Assembly (NCBI RefSeq): GCF_016056305.1
Contig: NZ_JAECZC010000037.1
Location: 1-53,749, forward strand
DNA: 53,749 nucleotides
Reading direction: 5' to 3'
Source: Amazonocrinis nigriterrae CENA67
GTDB taxonomy: Bacteria; Cyanobacteriota; Cyanobacteriia; Cyanobacteriales; Nostocaceae
The position numbers and the translations under genes were made by a program. The notes below the pieces were generated by a model. The model was not told the DNA's origin, did no database searches, and saw only the letters and a list, made by a program, of their open reading frames with translations. Position 1 is the stretch's first letter; every line of letters begins with the position of its first letter. Shown piece by piece: positions 45,028 to 53,707 of the stretch.

Positions 45028-46074
45028 ATGACAAAGATGCGGGCGTTATTGTCTGGGTATTACGGTAAAGGTAATGGTGGTGACGAAGCTTTGTTGGCGA
45101 CGCTTTTGCAAATGCTACCATCTCATGTCACACCTGTGGTGCTTTCTGGTAATCCAGAACAAACTCACGATCGCTACAATGTAGAAACTTGCGATCGCAT
45201 GGCTCCTTTAGCTGTACTGCAAGCTTTACGCTCTTGTGATGCCTTTATTTGGGGCGGTGGCAGTTTAATTCAAGATGTTACTAGTACCATCAGCCCATTT
45301 TACTATGGGGGACTGATGGCATTGGCTCAGAAAATGAATTTAAAAACCGTTGCTTGGGCCCAGGGTATTGGGCCATTACTGCGCCCACAAACTCGTTGGT
45401 TAGCACGGCAAAACTTCGCTGGTTGTACTAAAGTCAGTGTCCGCGATCGCGCCAGTGCTGCATTATTATCAGATTGGCACATTCCTTGTATCATAGCTCC
45501 CGACCCAGTTTGGGCATTAGAATCTAAACCAGTACCGGGACTTTGGGATTTACCAGCACCGAGAATTGCAGTGACATTGCGATCGCATCCCCAACTCACA
45601 CCAGCACGTTTAGCAAATTTAACTCGCGCTTTAGTAGATTTTCAAAAAGCTACGCAAGCTTTTATTTTATTACTACCATTTCAAAAAAGTGAAGATTTAG
45701 GCATTGCCCAAATTATTCAATCTCAACTAAAAGATGTCAGTCAGATTTTATCTCTAGAAGACCCACAACTTTTAAAAGGTGTATTTCGCGGTGTCGAAAT
45801 GGCAATTGGAATGCGCCTACACAGTTTGATTATGGCAGCTGCTGAAGGTTGTCGCTGTTTTGCTCTCAGTTACGACCCCAAAGTCAATCGCCTAATGGAA
45901 GAACTAGCCATACCGGGGTGGGACTTGGCAACTTTACCAGATGATACTAATTTGATTGGTAAAACTTGGATAGAACATTATGCTAATGGCGATCCGCTTT
46001 TACCTGAACAAATTCAGTCTTTGGTAGATAGAGCATTGATGCATCGTGAGTTGTTGAACGAAGCTTTTAGTTGA
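45028..46074 (+). CDS. csaB: Polysaccharide pyruvyl transferase CsaB
   Basis: 348 residues of the PS_pyruv_trans fold. Key segments: LLSGYYGKGNGGDEALLATL, IWGGGSLIQDVTS, VAWAQGIGPL and the C-terminal AIGMRLHSLIMAA with SYDPKVNRLMEEL. CsaB transfers pyruvate from phosphoenolpyruvate to a surface polysaccharide. In Gram-positive bacteria this makes the cell-wall ligand for SLH domains, and in cyanobacteria it is expected to serve SLH porins of the outer membrane. The ATG at 45028 precedes MTKMRALL. It is followed after 13 bases by a small hypothetical gene on the same strand. Confidence 0.93.
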   Translation: MTKMRALLSGYYGKGNGGDEALLATLLQMLPSHVTPVVLSGNPEQTHDRYNVETCDRMAPLAVLQALRSCDAFIWGGGSLIQDVTSTISPFYYGGLMALAQKMNLKTVAWAQGIGPLLRPQTRWLARQNFAGCTKVSVRDRASAALLSDWHIPCIIAPDPVWALESKPVPGLWDLPAPRIAVTLRSHPQLTPARLANLTRALVDFQKATQAFILLLPFQKSEDLGIAQIIQSQLKDVSQILSLEDPQLLKGVFRGVEMAIGMRLHSLIMAAAEGCRCFALSYDPKVNRLMEELAIPGWDLATLPDDTNLIGKTWIEHYANGDPLLPEQIQSLVDRALMHRELLNEAFS

Positions 46075-46087
46075 GTTCGAGTTAGTT

Positions 46088-46444
46088 ATGAGCGTCAGTT
46101 TTTGGCTAATACGAGTTTCGCCTGAACTTGTTTCAATAAATGACCTCAATGAAGCGAATATTTTAGAAATTGGGACAAAATCAGAAATAATATCCAGAAT
46201 TTCGGAACTTTTTCCCGAAGTTTCATCCCATGAAGGTTATTATTACTTACCAGGATGCAGGAGAGAAAATTCGAGCAATTCTTCTATCTGGGAAGTCTGG
46301 TTAGGAGATGATGAACCCGTAAAATTGATTTGTATAAAGCCTCATGTTGGAATGTGCGACTTGACAATTCTTCAAGATATCTCTCAGCAGTTAAAGTGTA
46401 GTATTTTCGATCCACAAGATGGCGGTTTTATCTTTCAACCATAA
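46088..46444 (+). CDS. Hypothetical protein following csaB
   Basis: 118 residues, acidic and soluble, with no membrane helix or signal peptide. SFWLIRVSPELVSINDLNE opens it, and YYYLPGCRRENSSNSSIWEV lies in the middle. It has three cysteines. It does not match a family I know. It lies 13 bases after csaB, so co-transcription is likely, but a functional link is unproven. The start is the ATG at 46088. Confidence 0.65.
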   Translation: MSVSFWLIRVSPELVSINDLNEANILEIGTKSEIISRISELFPEVSSHEGYYYLPGCRRENSSNSSIWEVWLGDDEPVKLICIKPHVGMCDLTILQDISQQLKCSIFDPQDGGFIFQP

Positions 46445-46567
46445 TTAAATGGTGAGAGCGATGCTTTTCTAATTTCACAAAGATTACGGAATCTGTGTTT
46501 GCCCCTTTGTAGTTTCTTGGAAACTGAATTATAACCATCTGTAAAGGTGAGAACTCGGAGTGGGTAA

Positions 46568-47881
46568 ATGGCAGATCAAAGCCTGAATGACTTTAACAGA
46601 CAAATCCTGCAACAACGCTACGAAATTCAACAGCAGTTAGGTAAAAAAGCCGGAAGACGCACTGTATTAGCCCATGACCTAGAAACTCAGCAATTAGTGA
46701 TTATCAAACTGCTCACCTTTAGCAGTGATTTTGCTTGGGAAGATTTAAAGCTATTTGAACGGGAAGCTGAAACGCTCAAAGCAATTGATCATCCTGCCAT
46801 TCCTCGTTATTTAGATTATTTTGAATTAGATGCATCTAGCAATAGAGGTTATGCCCTAGTCCAAAGCTATGTGAAAGGTAAATCTCTAGAAGAATATATA
46901 ACAACAGGGCGGAAGTTTACAGAAAGTGAAATTAAAGAAATTGCCACATCACTATTAAAAATCCTGACCTATTTACACGGGCGACAACCGCCAATCATTC
47001 ACCGCGACATCAAACCCAGCAATATTATCTTGATACCTGACGGCAATAGGGTGGGTCAAGTTTATTTGGTGGATTTCGGTTCAGTGCAAACCTTGGCATC
47101 CAAAGCAGGTAAGACAGTAACGGTTGTAGGTACTTATGGATACATGCCTCCAGAGCAATTTGGCGGGTACGCAACGCCTGCTTCTGACCTTTACAGTTTA
47201 GGCGCTACACTCATCGCTTTAGCAACAGGAATCCATCCGGCTGACCTACCCCAGAAAAATCTGCGAATTGGATTTCAAGATGCTGTTAACCTCAGTCCTG
47301 CATTGGTGGTTTGGTTGCAATGGCTAACTGAACCGAGTTTAGAGAAACGTTTGACATCTGCATCAGCAGCTTTGAACGCGTTGAAAACAGGACAAATCAG
47401 AACTACCCCACAGTCGGTGGTTCGTCTAGATCAGCCAGTGAACACCTTAAGTTTATTCTGGAATGCCATGTGGCGCAGCACGGTGATCGGTGGCATTGTT
47501 GTAGCAATGAGTGCGGCTCTCTACAGTACAGTTGTCATTCCTATAGTAGGAACCTATATGGGACTACAAATAGGCGCTTTTGTTGGTTTTCCCATCGCTT
47601 TTGTCAATGGTTTTGTAGTCGCTATCATTACACGGTTGTTCTTTTTCCCCTTGAAAAATTCCCACTTGCATCGGCGTACAGTCACCATCATCAGCACCAT
47701 CCTGGGGATGAGTATTGCTGTAATTAGCTTCAAATCCTTAAGTTTTCACGAAACTAATTCCTTACTTCTAGATAAGGTTTTCTGGATGATTGCCCCTTCA
47801 GTTATCACTGGGCTAGGTATGGGAACAGCTAGCAAGTCTATTGCTCAGTGGTATGAAAAAGAACATCATACTAATTCGTAA
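46568..47881 (+). CDS. Serine/threonine kinase with C-terminal membrane helices
   Basis: 437 residues. The kinase domain (about 18-280) has Lys47 (VIIK), Glu66, the catalytic loop HRDIKPSN (145-152), DFG (169-171) and GTYGYMPPEQF. The usual glycine loop is replaced by LGKKAGRRTV. After a linker, three or four helices (about 300-435) include GGIVVAMSAALYSTV and IGAFVGFPIAFVNGFVVAI. The ATG follows GGAG at a spacing of 7. A paralogous kinase gene lies 33 bases downstream. Signal and target are unknown. The stop codon TAA lies inside a heptamer repeat array. Confidence 0.92.
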   Translation: MADQSLNDFNRQILQQRYEIQQQLGKKAGRRTVLAHDLETQQLVIIKLLTFSSDFAWEDLKLFEREAETLKAIDHPAIPRYLDYFELDASSNRGYALVQSYVKGKSLEEYITTGRKFTESEIKEIATSLLKILTYLHGRQPPIIHRDIKPSNIILIPDGNRVGQVYLVDFGSVQTLASKAGKTVTVVGTYGYMPPEQFGGYATPASDLYSLGATLIALATGIHPADLPQKNLRIGFQDAVNLSPALVVWLQWLTEPSLEKRLTSASAALNALKTGQIRTTPQSVVRLDQPVNTLSLFWNAMWRSTVIGGIVVAMSAALYSTVVIPIVGTYMGLQIGAFVGFPIAFVNGFVVAIITRLFFFPLKNSHLHRRTVTIISTILGMSIAVISFKSLSFHETNSLLLDKVFWMIAPSVITGLGMGTASKSIAQWYEKEHHTNS

Positions 47882-47911
47882 TTCGTAATTCGTAATTCGT
47901 AATTCGTAATT
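47873..47911. repeat. Heptamer STRR (ATTCGTA)n that supplies a stop codon
   Basis: About five copies of ATTCGTA lie between the two kinase genes. The first copy carries the last codons (Asn-Ser) and TAA stop of the upstream kinase; the array ends 4 bases before the start of the downstream one. Confidence 0.9.
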
Positions 47912-47914
47912 GAA

Positions 47915-49309
47915 ATGAGCAACGAGATATTAAATGGACGTTATCAAGTCCAACGGCAACTCGGACGACAAACCAGTAGGCGAACTCTGTTAGCTTTGGA
48001 CTTACACACTTCAAAACAAGTAGTGGTAAAACTGCTGTACTTGGGGCAAGATTTCGATTGGCAAGATTTAAAGCTGTTTGAACGGGAAGCGGAGACTTTA
48101 AAAACCCTTGACCATCTAGCGATTCCGCGTTACTTGGATTACTTTGAGCTAGACACACCCAACGATAAAGGCTTTGGTTTGGTGCAAAGTTATGTAGAGG
48201 GAAAATCTTTAGAAGAACATTTACAGGCGGGACGGACGTTTAGTGAAGCTGAAGTCAAAGAATTAGCGCGATCGCTGTTATCAATTCTCTCTTATTTACA
48301 CCAAAAACAACCACCTGTTATTCATCGGGATATTAAACCGAGTAATATCCTGCTGACAAATCGTTCTGGTAATAGTGTGGGTGAAGTTTATTTAGTTGAT
48401 TTTGGTTCTGTGCAAACCTTAGCCGCCCAAGAAGGCAGCACAATTACAGTTGTAGGTACATATGGATATATGCCTCCAGAACAATTTGGAGGTCGCACAA
48501 CTCCTGCCTCAGACCTCTACAGTTTAGGCGCAACTTTAATTTATCTAGTCACAGGACTGCATCCTACAGAATTACCACAGCAAGAGTTGCAAATTCAATT
48601 TCGTCAGTCTGTGAATCTCAGTTTGGAGTTTGCTGATTGGTTAGAGTGGATGACTGACCCAAGTTTGGAAAAGAGATTTTTGGGGGTAGAAGAAGCAATA
48701 CAAGCATTGGAGAACCCCAAACCCCGAAAGCAGGAAATAGTAGCAACAAAACAACCTTTAAAACAGCCGCCAGGTAGCAAAATTCGCTTAATTAAAACTC
48801 CTGATACTTTAGAAATTATACTGCCACCCAAAGGGTTTGGAATTCCTTCAATAGCGTTCATTTCTTTGATCACGCCCATAGCGCTGGGATTTTATTTTTT
48901 CAGGTTTGGAGAATCACCTGTTACGGCAGAAGGACAAGGAATTAGCTTTTTCATCCAAATGTTAGCGATCGCTTTGTTGGCAAGTGCCATTTTATGGGGA
49001 TTTTGTAAACGTACTCACATTATAATTAACTCTCAAAGGGTTGAGTTGTTCAACAATTTTTTAGGCATTCATTGGTGGACTTATCCTTCATTAACCAAGC
49101 AAAATATATCTCAATTAAAGGCAAGCATCTTAAGTCCTGAGCTAAATTTAGATACTCAGCCTTTACTGTTTGATCATAGAAACTCTGCTAAATATTACTT
49201 TGTTCTGTATTACCTTAATAGTCTTAGTCAGTTCACAGTTCCAGAACTGGAATGGTTAAAACAAGAACTGAGTGATTGGTTAGGTTTACCAATAATAGGT
49301 AATAGGTGA
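47915..49309 (+). CDS. Serine/threonine kinase, tandem paralogue
   Basis: 464 residues. The kinase domain is very close to the preceding gene, with Lys39 (VVVK), HRDIKPSN (137-144), DFG (162-164) and GTYGYMPPEQF, again with a degenerate glycine loop (LGRQTSRRT). The C-terminal part differs: two helices (about 310-365, IPSIAFISLITPIALGFYFF) and then a soluble stretch of about 95 residues (IIINSQRVELFNNFLGIHW). The two genes are therefore a tandem duplication with different membrane modules. The start is the ATG at 47915, preceded by STRR, so no clear ribosome-binding site exists. Confidence 0.92.
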   Translation: MSNEILNGRYQVQRQLGRQTSRRTLLALDLHTSKQVVVKLLYLGQDFDWQDLKLFEREAETLKTLDHLAIPRYLDYFELDTPNDKGFGLVQSYVEGKSLEEHLQAGRTFSEAEVKELARSLLSILSYLHQKQPPVIHRDIKPSNILLTNRSGNSVGEVYLVDFGSVQTLAAQEGSTITVVGTYGYMPPEQFGGRTTPASDLYSLGATLIYLVTGLHPTELPQQELQIQFRQSVNLSLEFADWLEWMTDPSLEKRFLGVEEAIQALENPKPRKQEIVATKQPLKQPPGSKIRLIKTPDTLEIILPPKGFGIPSIAFISLITPIALGFYFFRFGESPVTAEGQGISFFIQMLAIALLASAILWGFCKRTHIIINSQRVELFNNFLGIHWWTYPSLTKQNISQLKASILSPELNLDTQPLLFDHRNSAKYYFVLYYLNSLSQFTVPELEWLKQELSDWLGLPIIGNR

Positions 49310-49818
49310 ATTGGGAATTGGTGACTATTAACAGCCATCAGGAGCCAGCCGCGTGGTGTTAGCGAAGCGGTAGCGAGTCTTCTCCCAAGGAAAGACGCTG
49401 CGCGAACGAGCGTCGGCAGCGCGGTGAGGCAGCCCCCGACAGGAGCGGTTTCCGGCGTTAGCGCAGCTAAGCTGTGTCTTCTCCCAAAGGGAGACGCCAA
49501 AGGCGAACGAGCGTCTGGGGGACTGCCGTTAGCAAGAGCGTTAGCGAGCTTGCGAGCGTCACCCGTAAGGGTCTTGGGGGTCTCCACGCCACTTGCTACA
49601 ACGGGGGGAACCCCCCTTCGGGTTCGGGGGTGACGCTCCTGCGTCGAAGATCGCTCTTGAGATCGCAATCGGCGGAAACCGCCAAGACTGCGACCCCCGA
49701 CGCTCCTACGTCGCTAACACTACGCTAACACCGCAACGCAGTGGCTCCCCATGAGCGACTGCCGCGCATGGTTTCCCGACTTGAGCTTTCCTGGCGTTCA
49801 TCAGCCATCAGTCATCAG
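49310..49818. repeat. GC-rich palindromic repeat island
   Basis: About 500 bases of nested repeats with no gene: recurring AGCGTCGG/GCGTTAGCGA, CTTCTCCCAAAGGGAGACGC (perfect hairpin core TCTCCC/GGGAGA near 49481-49495), TTAGCAAGAGCG and GGGGGGAACCCCCC. GC content is well above the flanks. The outer ends (ATCAGGAGCCAG at 49337-49348; GTTTCCCGACTTGAGC at 49771-49786) match a short version at 19293-19358. Open frames in it are artefacts. Confidence 0.75.
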
Positions 49819-50622
49819 TTATCTCTTCTCACTAACAATTCCCGACCACTGTACTTTTTTCTCTTGTAGCCGACGATAGGAAAAGAAATGATCCGGAGTT
49901 TGGTAGGTACAATAAGGCGCGATCGCAATTTGTTCGCCACTAATTCCCAAACTTTCTAGCTGTAAAATATTCACCCGCCGCACATCTAGCCTCACTTTAC
50001 CCTCGTTAGGGTCTGCTAGCAAAGGTGAATTTGGTAGCTGGTGTAATGCATCCACAATCTTATGTGGGTCTTCATGTGGTATAATGCTAGCTCCAATTTC
50101 CGCAGCCACTTCTACAGAAACTTGGTAAACTTCACCAGCGATCGCTGGGCCTAAAGCTATTCTCAAATCATCGAGTTTGCTACCTTTAGCTTGGAGTCGG
50201 GCGATGGCTTGGGGGACAATCTTCGCCGCTGTACCCCGCCAACCGGCGTGCAATGCTGCCACTTGTTTAGTTTTCACATCGCCAATCAGCACAGGCGTAC
50301 AATCTGCACTGGCTACCCACACTGCTTGTAGAGGCTGTTCGCTGATTAAACCATCTGCTGATACCAAGGCAGAATCACCTTCTCCTTCCACACAATTACC
50401 GCCTGCACTTAACATGCTGGTAATTTCTTCTGGAGTGACAACAGTATTGCCATGAACCTGCTTTAAGCGATAAGCTGATGCTTCTGGTTGCAGCACTGTT
50501 GTTAATTCTTGTGGCGATCGCGGCCAAAACTGCTGAGTAAAGAAACCGTGATGCCAATGTTCTAAAAGACTACAAGTCAGGTAGGGTAGTCCTTGCCAAT
50601 TGTGCCAGTGCCAAGTGTGCAT
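49819..50622 (-). CDS. pgeF: Peptidoglycan editing factor PgeF
   Basis: 267 residues of the multicopper-polyphenol-oxidase-like (YfiH/DUF152) fold. The metal ligands are visible: LKQVHGNTV, VASADCTPVLIGD and AALHAGWRGTA, with a later YQTPDHFFSYRR. The family was long called laccase-like; bacterial PgeF is known as an enzyme that prevents wrong amino acids in peptidoglycan stem peptides. The assignment is by homology of motifs. The ATG at 50622 gives MHTWHWHNWQGLPYL. The gene is divergent from birA by 75 bases. Confidence 0.92.
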   Translation of the reverse strand: MHTWHWHNWQGLPYLTCSLLEHWHHGFFTQQFWPRSPQELTTVLQPEASAYRLKQVHGNTVVTPEEITSMLSAGGNCVEGEGDSALVSADGLISEQPLQAVWVASADCTPVLIGDVKTKQVAALHAGWRGTAAKIVPQAIARLQAKGSKLDDLRIALGPAIAGEVYQVSVEVAAEIGASIIPHEDPHKIVDALHQLPNSPLLADPNEGKVRLDVRRVNILQLESLGISGEQIAIAPYCTYQTPDHFFSYRRLQEKKVQWSGIVSEKR

Positions 50623-50697
50623 CGTAAACCAAACCTAAACAGAAATCAAATCAGCCAATTAATGCTAACTTGAACAACGCAATTTGGGCTATCTATT

Positions 50698-51516
50698 GTG
50701 GAAATTAATCGGCAAATATTAAAAGCTTTTCTCAAAGCCGGGTATGAGTCTGGTGATTTACCATTTAGTTTACATATTTTTGAAACTGTCACCTCAACTA
50801 ACCAAGTTCTCTGGGACTTGCTGAAACAGGGTGCCCCAAGTGGTACCGTAGTCATTGCCACTCAGCAGACTGCCGGTAGAGGACAATGGGGTCGCCAGTG
50901 GATTTCTCATACCGGAGGATTATATCTTTCAGTAGCGATCGCTCCTAAACTAGAAGCTAATGCCAGCTATCAGCTAACTTTAGCTAGCGCTTGGGGAATC
51001 GCTGCACAATTGCGCCAGTGCGGTGTCAACGTCGGGATTAAATGGCCCAACGATTTAGTTTTAGATGGTCGCAAATTAGGCGGCATCTTGACAGAAACAA
51101 AAGTCAACAACAAACAAATCACCCAAGCAGTCATCGGTGTTGGCATTAACTGGGCAAACTCAGTACCACAAACCGGCATCAATTTGGAATTATGGCAAGC
51201 TTCCCAAGCTACCAAACCAATCTCAAGTCTTGAAATGCTAACCTCCACAGTTTTACTGGGAATACAATCCGGTATGCAGTGCCTTTCTACAGAAGGAATA
51301 AGCATACTCTTATCTAGCTATTTATATTTACTGAGAAATATGGGTGATAAGGTATACATCAACAACCAGCCAGCCATTATTGTTGGAGTCACGCCCCAAG
51401 GAAATCTCCGCCTCAGAATGGAAACAGATAATACAGATGAACTGATAAAACCAGAACTTTCTGTTGAACCAGGTAAAATCAGTTTGGGATACGTAGGCGC
51501 TTTAAATGATTTGTGA
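50698..51516 (+). CDS. birA: Biotin-[acetyl-CoA-carboxylase] ligase
   Basis: 272 residues. The biotinyl-AMP site is QTAGRGQWGRQW, close to GRGRxGR, with the substrate Lys-region IKWPNDLVLDGRKLGGIL. There is no N-terminal helix-turn-helix, so this is a class I enzyme that attaches biotin to the carboxyl carrier protein without acting as a repressor. A C-terminal SH3-like domain (about 225-270) is present. The start is the GTG at 50698, preceded by no strong ribosome-binding site; no ATG fits. It ends before a 21-bp hairpin. Confidence 0.93.
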   Translation: MEINRQILKAFLKAGYESGDLPFSLHIFETVTSTNQVLWDLLKQGAPSGTVVIATQQTAGRGQWGRQWISHTGGLYLSVAIAPKLEANASYQLTLASAWGIAAQLRQCGVNVGIKWPNDLVLDGRKLGGILTETKVNNKQITQAVIGVGINWANSVPQTGINLELWQASQATKPISSLEMLTSTVLLGIQSGMQCLSTEGISILLSSYLYLLRNMGDKVYINNQPAIIVGVTPQGNLRLRMETDNTDELIKPELSVEPGKISLGYVGALNDL

Positions 51517-51944
51517 GATAAACTCATAAAGGTTGTCATTTGTCATTAATCCTTTGTCATTAGTAGTGACAAAGGATTAATGACAAACATGATGAGAATT
51601 TTCATAACTCAAACAAAATTGCTATGGAAATTCGTCTATTTAACTGTTAGCTTTGTTTAAAATTACGCTATGTAGAGCAAGACAAACCACTGACCAAACA
51701 AAGGATGAAGGCACAAAGAAGAATAATTACATCCAATGCCTTTAAAATATGTATGGAGTTTAGCTTATAGCAAGGGTATCTTGGCTGCAAGGCTCCCGGA
51801 GACTTCATCATTGATACTTCATCTGGACAGCAACTTCTATTGGATAACTTTAAAGAATATCGAACCAAAAACTACTTCAATTGAATTAGTAAAAATCTAA
51901 ACACGTCTATCTTTGGATTACTTTAGAAACAACTGAGAGAACAA
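51517..51944. other. Intergenic region after birA
   Basis: Contains the hairpin at 51539-51587 and the upstream region of the M23 gene. A 54-codon plus-strand frame (51736-51900, MPLKYVWSLAYSKG) is unsupported by a ribosome-binding site or motif and is not called. Confidence 0.55.
51539..51587. terminator. 21-bp perfect hairpin after birA
   Basis: Arms 51539-51559 and 51567-51587 pair over all 21 bases around a seven-base TTAGTAG loop. It lies 22 bases after the birA stop codon. There is no T-tract, so it may be a repeat that happens to end transcription. A related, imperfect hairpin lies near 28769-28809. Confidence 0.7.
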
Positions 51945-53702
51945 ATGACGCAGCGCAATAATTCTGCCCACAACCGTTTACACAACTCAAGGCAGCAAGG
52001 TCTGATGACAAGACGCTTCTCTTACAAAAACCTACTCCGCATTTATGTATCTACCTTACCAGCACAAAGCTTTTGTGTTTTAAGTAGCGTCAGCTTCCTC
52101 AGTAGCGGCATAGTGTTTGCTCAAACGTCAACACAAATAGATAACATTGTTCCCACTGTTGAAAATTCCCAACCAAGAACGGCTGCAAATACTGCTAAGT
52201 TAGTAAAAAAAGATACGGATGTATCAACAACAGTTCAAGCACAGCCGAATTTTTCTCAACGGCGAGCCATTCTGAAACAGAAATTACGCACTTCAGAGGT
52301 TGCCAAAACCACAGCACCAGCAGTCAGCAGTCAGGAGTCATCGGTCAACGAACCTGTACTGCGTGTCAGAAAGTCTGAAAATCGGTCAGAAACTTCGCGG
52401 GTAACTCCTGTGCGCGTCAGGGAAGAAAAACCTAAAATCGAAGTTTCTCAACCAGCAGCCAGTCTTAGACAAGAAAAACCTAAAATCGAAGTTTCCCAAC
52501 CAGCAGCCAGTCTTAGACAAGAAAAACCTAAAATCGAAGTTTCCCAACCAGCAGCCAGTCTCAGACAAGAAAAACCCAAAATCGAGGTAGCTAAACCTAT
52601 TGCTCCTCGCTCTATACCTGAGAAAGTTCCTGAAGTTGCCCAACCAGCCAACAACTCAAACCGTACTGAAACTGCGACCACAGGGAAAACCAAGGATTAC
52701 AATAACGCCTATATTGACCCCACCAATTACAGCAATGATACTGGGGTTACTTACACTGCACCTGATTCTGTGGTGTTGACAGAACGGAAGAGCGGTTGTC
52801 GAACCATTTTGTCGTCTGCCAAAGGTGTATCAGGAGGTCTTTGTGGCACAACACCCTCACAAAATCAGCGTTTAGCAGATAGCAATAGCAAACCAGCACC
52901 GAATTGGCTCAAAAGAAGCCAAAATGCTCAATTACCCATTGTGCCACCAGTACGGCAGATCGCCTCTGCTGGCAACAATGGTGGATGGCGTGCGACTAAG
53001 AGCGTTCCTGTAGCTGAAAGCAAAACAGCGTATCGCCCAAATCGGTTTATCCCCAACCCCAGCGAATTTGCCACCACAACAGTAAGCGCATCTCCAACAC
53101 CGAGTGCTGGTACTTTGCCACCACCAATGGCAGAGGGTAACGTTGCACCCCGTCCTAGTAACGTGTCTTACGATTTCGCGCTGGCATCAGTATTGCCACA
53201 AATCCCCTTCAGTGGTGCAGTTGCCTATGGTGGCGGTAGCGGCATGATTTATCCGCTGACCATACCGGCTCCTATTACTTCCTTATTTGGTTGGCGAATT
53301 CATCCGATTTCAGGCGATCGCCGTTTCCACGCTGGTACAGATTTGGGTGCGCCTATGGGTACACCAATTTTAGCCGCTGCCAAAGGTCAAGTACAGAGTG
53401 CTGATTGGATGGGTGGCTATGGTTTAGCTGTTGTAATTAATCACAGTTCCGCTCAACAAACCCTCTACGGTCACATGTCACAAATCTTTGTGCAACCAGG
53501 TCAGTGGGTAGAACCAGGAACCGTGATTGGGCTAGTTGGTAGCACCGGCAACTCCACAGGGGCGCACCTGCACTTTGAAATTCGCCACCTCACACAAGAC
53601 GGCTGGGTTGCCGTTGACTCAGGCGTGCAATTAGAGGCAGCCCTTAGTCAGTTAGTACATAGGTCACAAACAGCCCAAGTCAGTCGGCAACCAGGCAGTT
53701 GA
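51945..53702 (+). CDS. M23-family peptidase (LytM-like murein hydrolase), exported
   Basis: 585 residues. The basic N-terminus (to about 40) and hydrophobic stretch LPAQSFCVLSSVSFLSSGIVFAQ form a signal or anchor. A long low-complexity middle includes a 16-residue tandem repeat (EKPKIEVSQPAASLRQ, three full copies at 52425-52568 plus a partial). The M23 domain is at about 440-560 with the zinc ligands RFHAGTDLG (His and Asp) and HLHFEI (second His) and the LYGHM helix. It cuts or binds peptidoglycan cross-bridges, or serves as an amidase activator if inactive; here the ligands look intact. The ATG at 51945 is the start. Nothing follows in the window but STRR-like sequence. Confidence 0.92.
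   Translation: MTQRNNSAHNRLHNSRQQGLMTRRFSYKNLLRIYVSTLPAQSFCVLSSVSFLSSGIVFAQTSTQIDNIVPTVENSQPRTAANTAKLVKKDTDVSTTVQAQPNFSQRRAILKQKLRTSEVAKTTAPAVSSQESSVNEPVLRVRKSENRSETSRVTPVRVREEKPKIEVSQPAASLRQEKPKIEVSQPAASLRQEKPKIEVSQPAASLRQEKPKIEVAKPIAPRSIPEKVPEVAQPANNSNRTETATTGKTKDYNNAYIDPTNYSNDTGVTYTAPDSVVLTERKSGCRTILSSAKGVSGGLCGTTPSQNQRLADSNSKPAPNWLKRSQNAQLPIVPPVRQIASAGNNGGWRATKSVPVAESKTAYRPNRFIPNPSEFATTTVSASPTPSAGTLPPPMAEGNVAPRPSNVSYDFALASVLPQIPFSGAVAYGGGSGMIYPLTIPAPITSLFGWRIHPISGDRRFHAGTDLGAPMGTPILAAAKGQVQSADWMGGYGLAVVINHSSAQQTLYGHMSQIFVQPGQWVEPGTVIGLVGSTGNSTGAHLHFEIRHLTQDGWVAVDSGVQLEAALSQLVHRSQTAQVSRQPGS
52425..52568 (+). repeat. 48-bp tandem repeat inside the M23 gene
   Basis: Three consecutive 48-bp copies (52425, 52473, 52521), nearly identical, plus a partial fourth from 52569. 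They encode the 16-residue Pro/Gln/Ser-rich unit that lengthens the linker between anchor and peptidase. Confidence 0.95.
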
Positions 53703-53707
53703 TACTG

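Noticed and set aside
49228-49728. ORFs in the GC-rich repeat island
   Set aside because: They consist of translated palindromic repeats, open on both strands because of composition.
51668-51900. 66-codon minus-strand and 54-codon plus-strand frames upstream of the M23 gene
   Set aside because: The two frames overlap each other, have no ribosome-binding site and no motif. The plus-strand one could be revisited if conserved.
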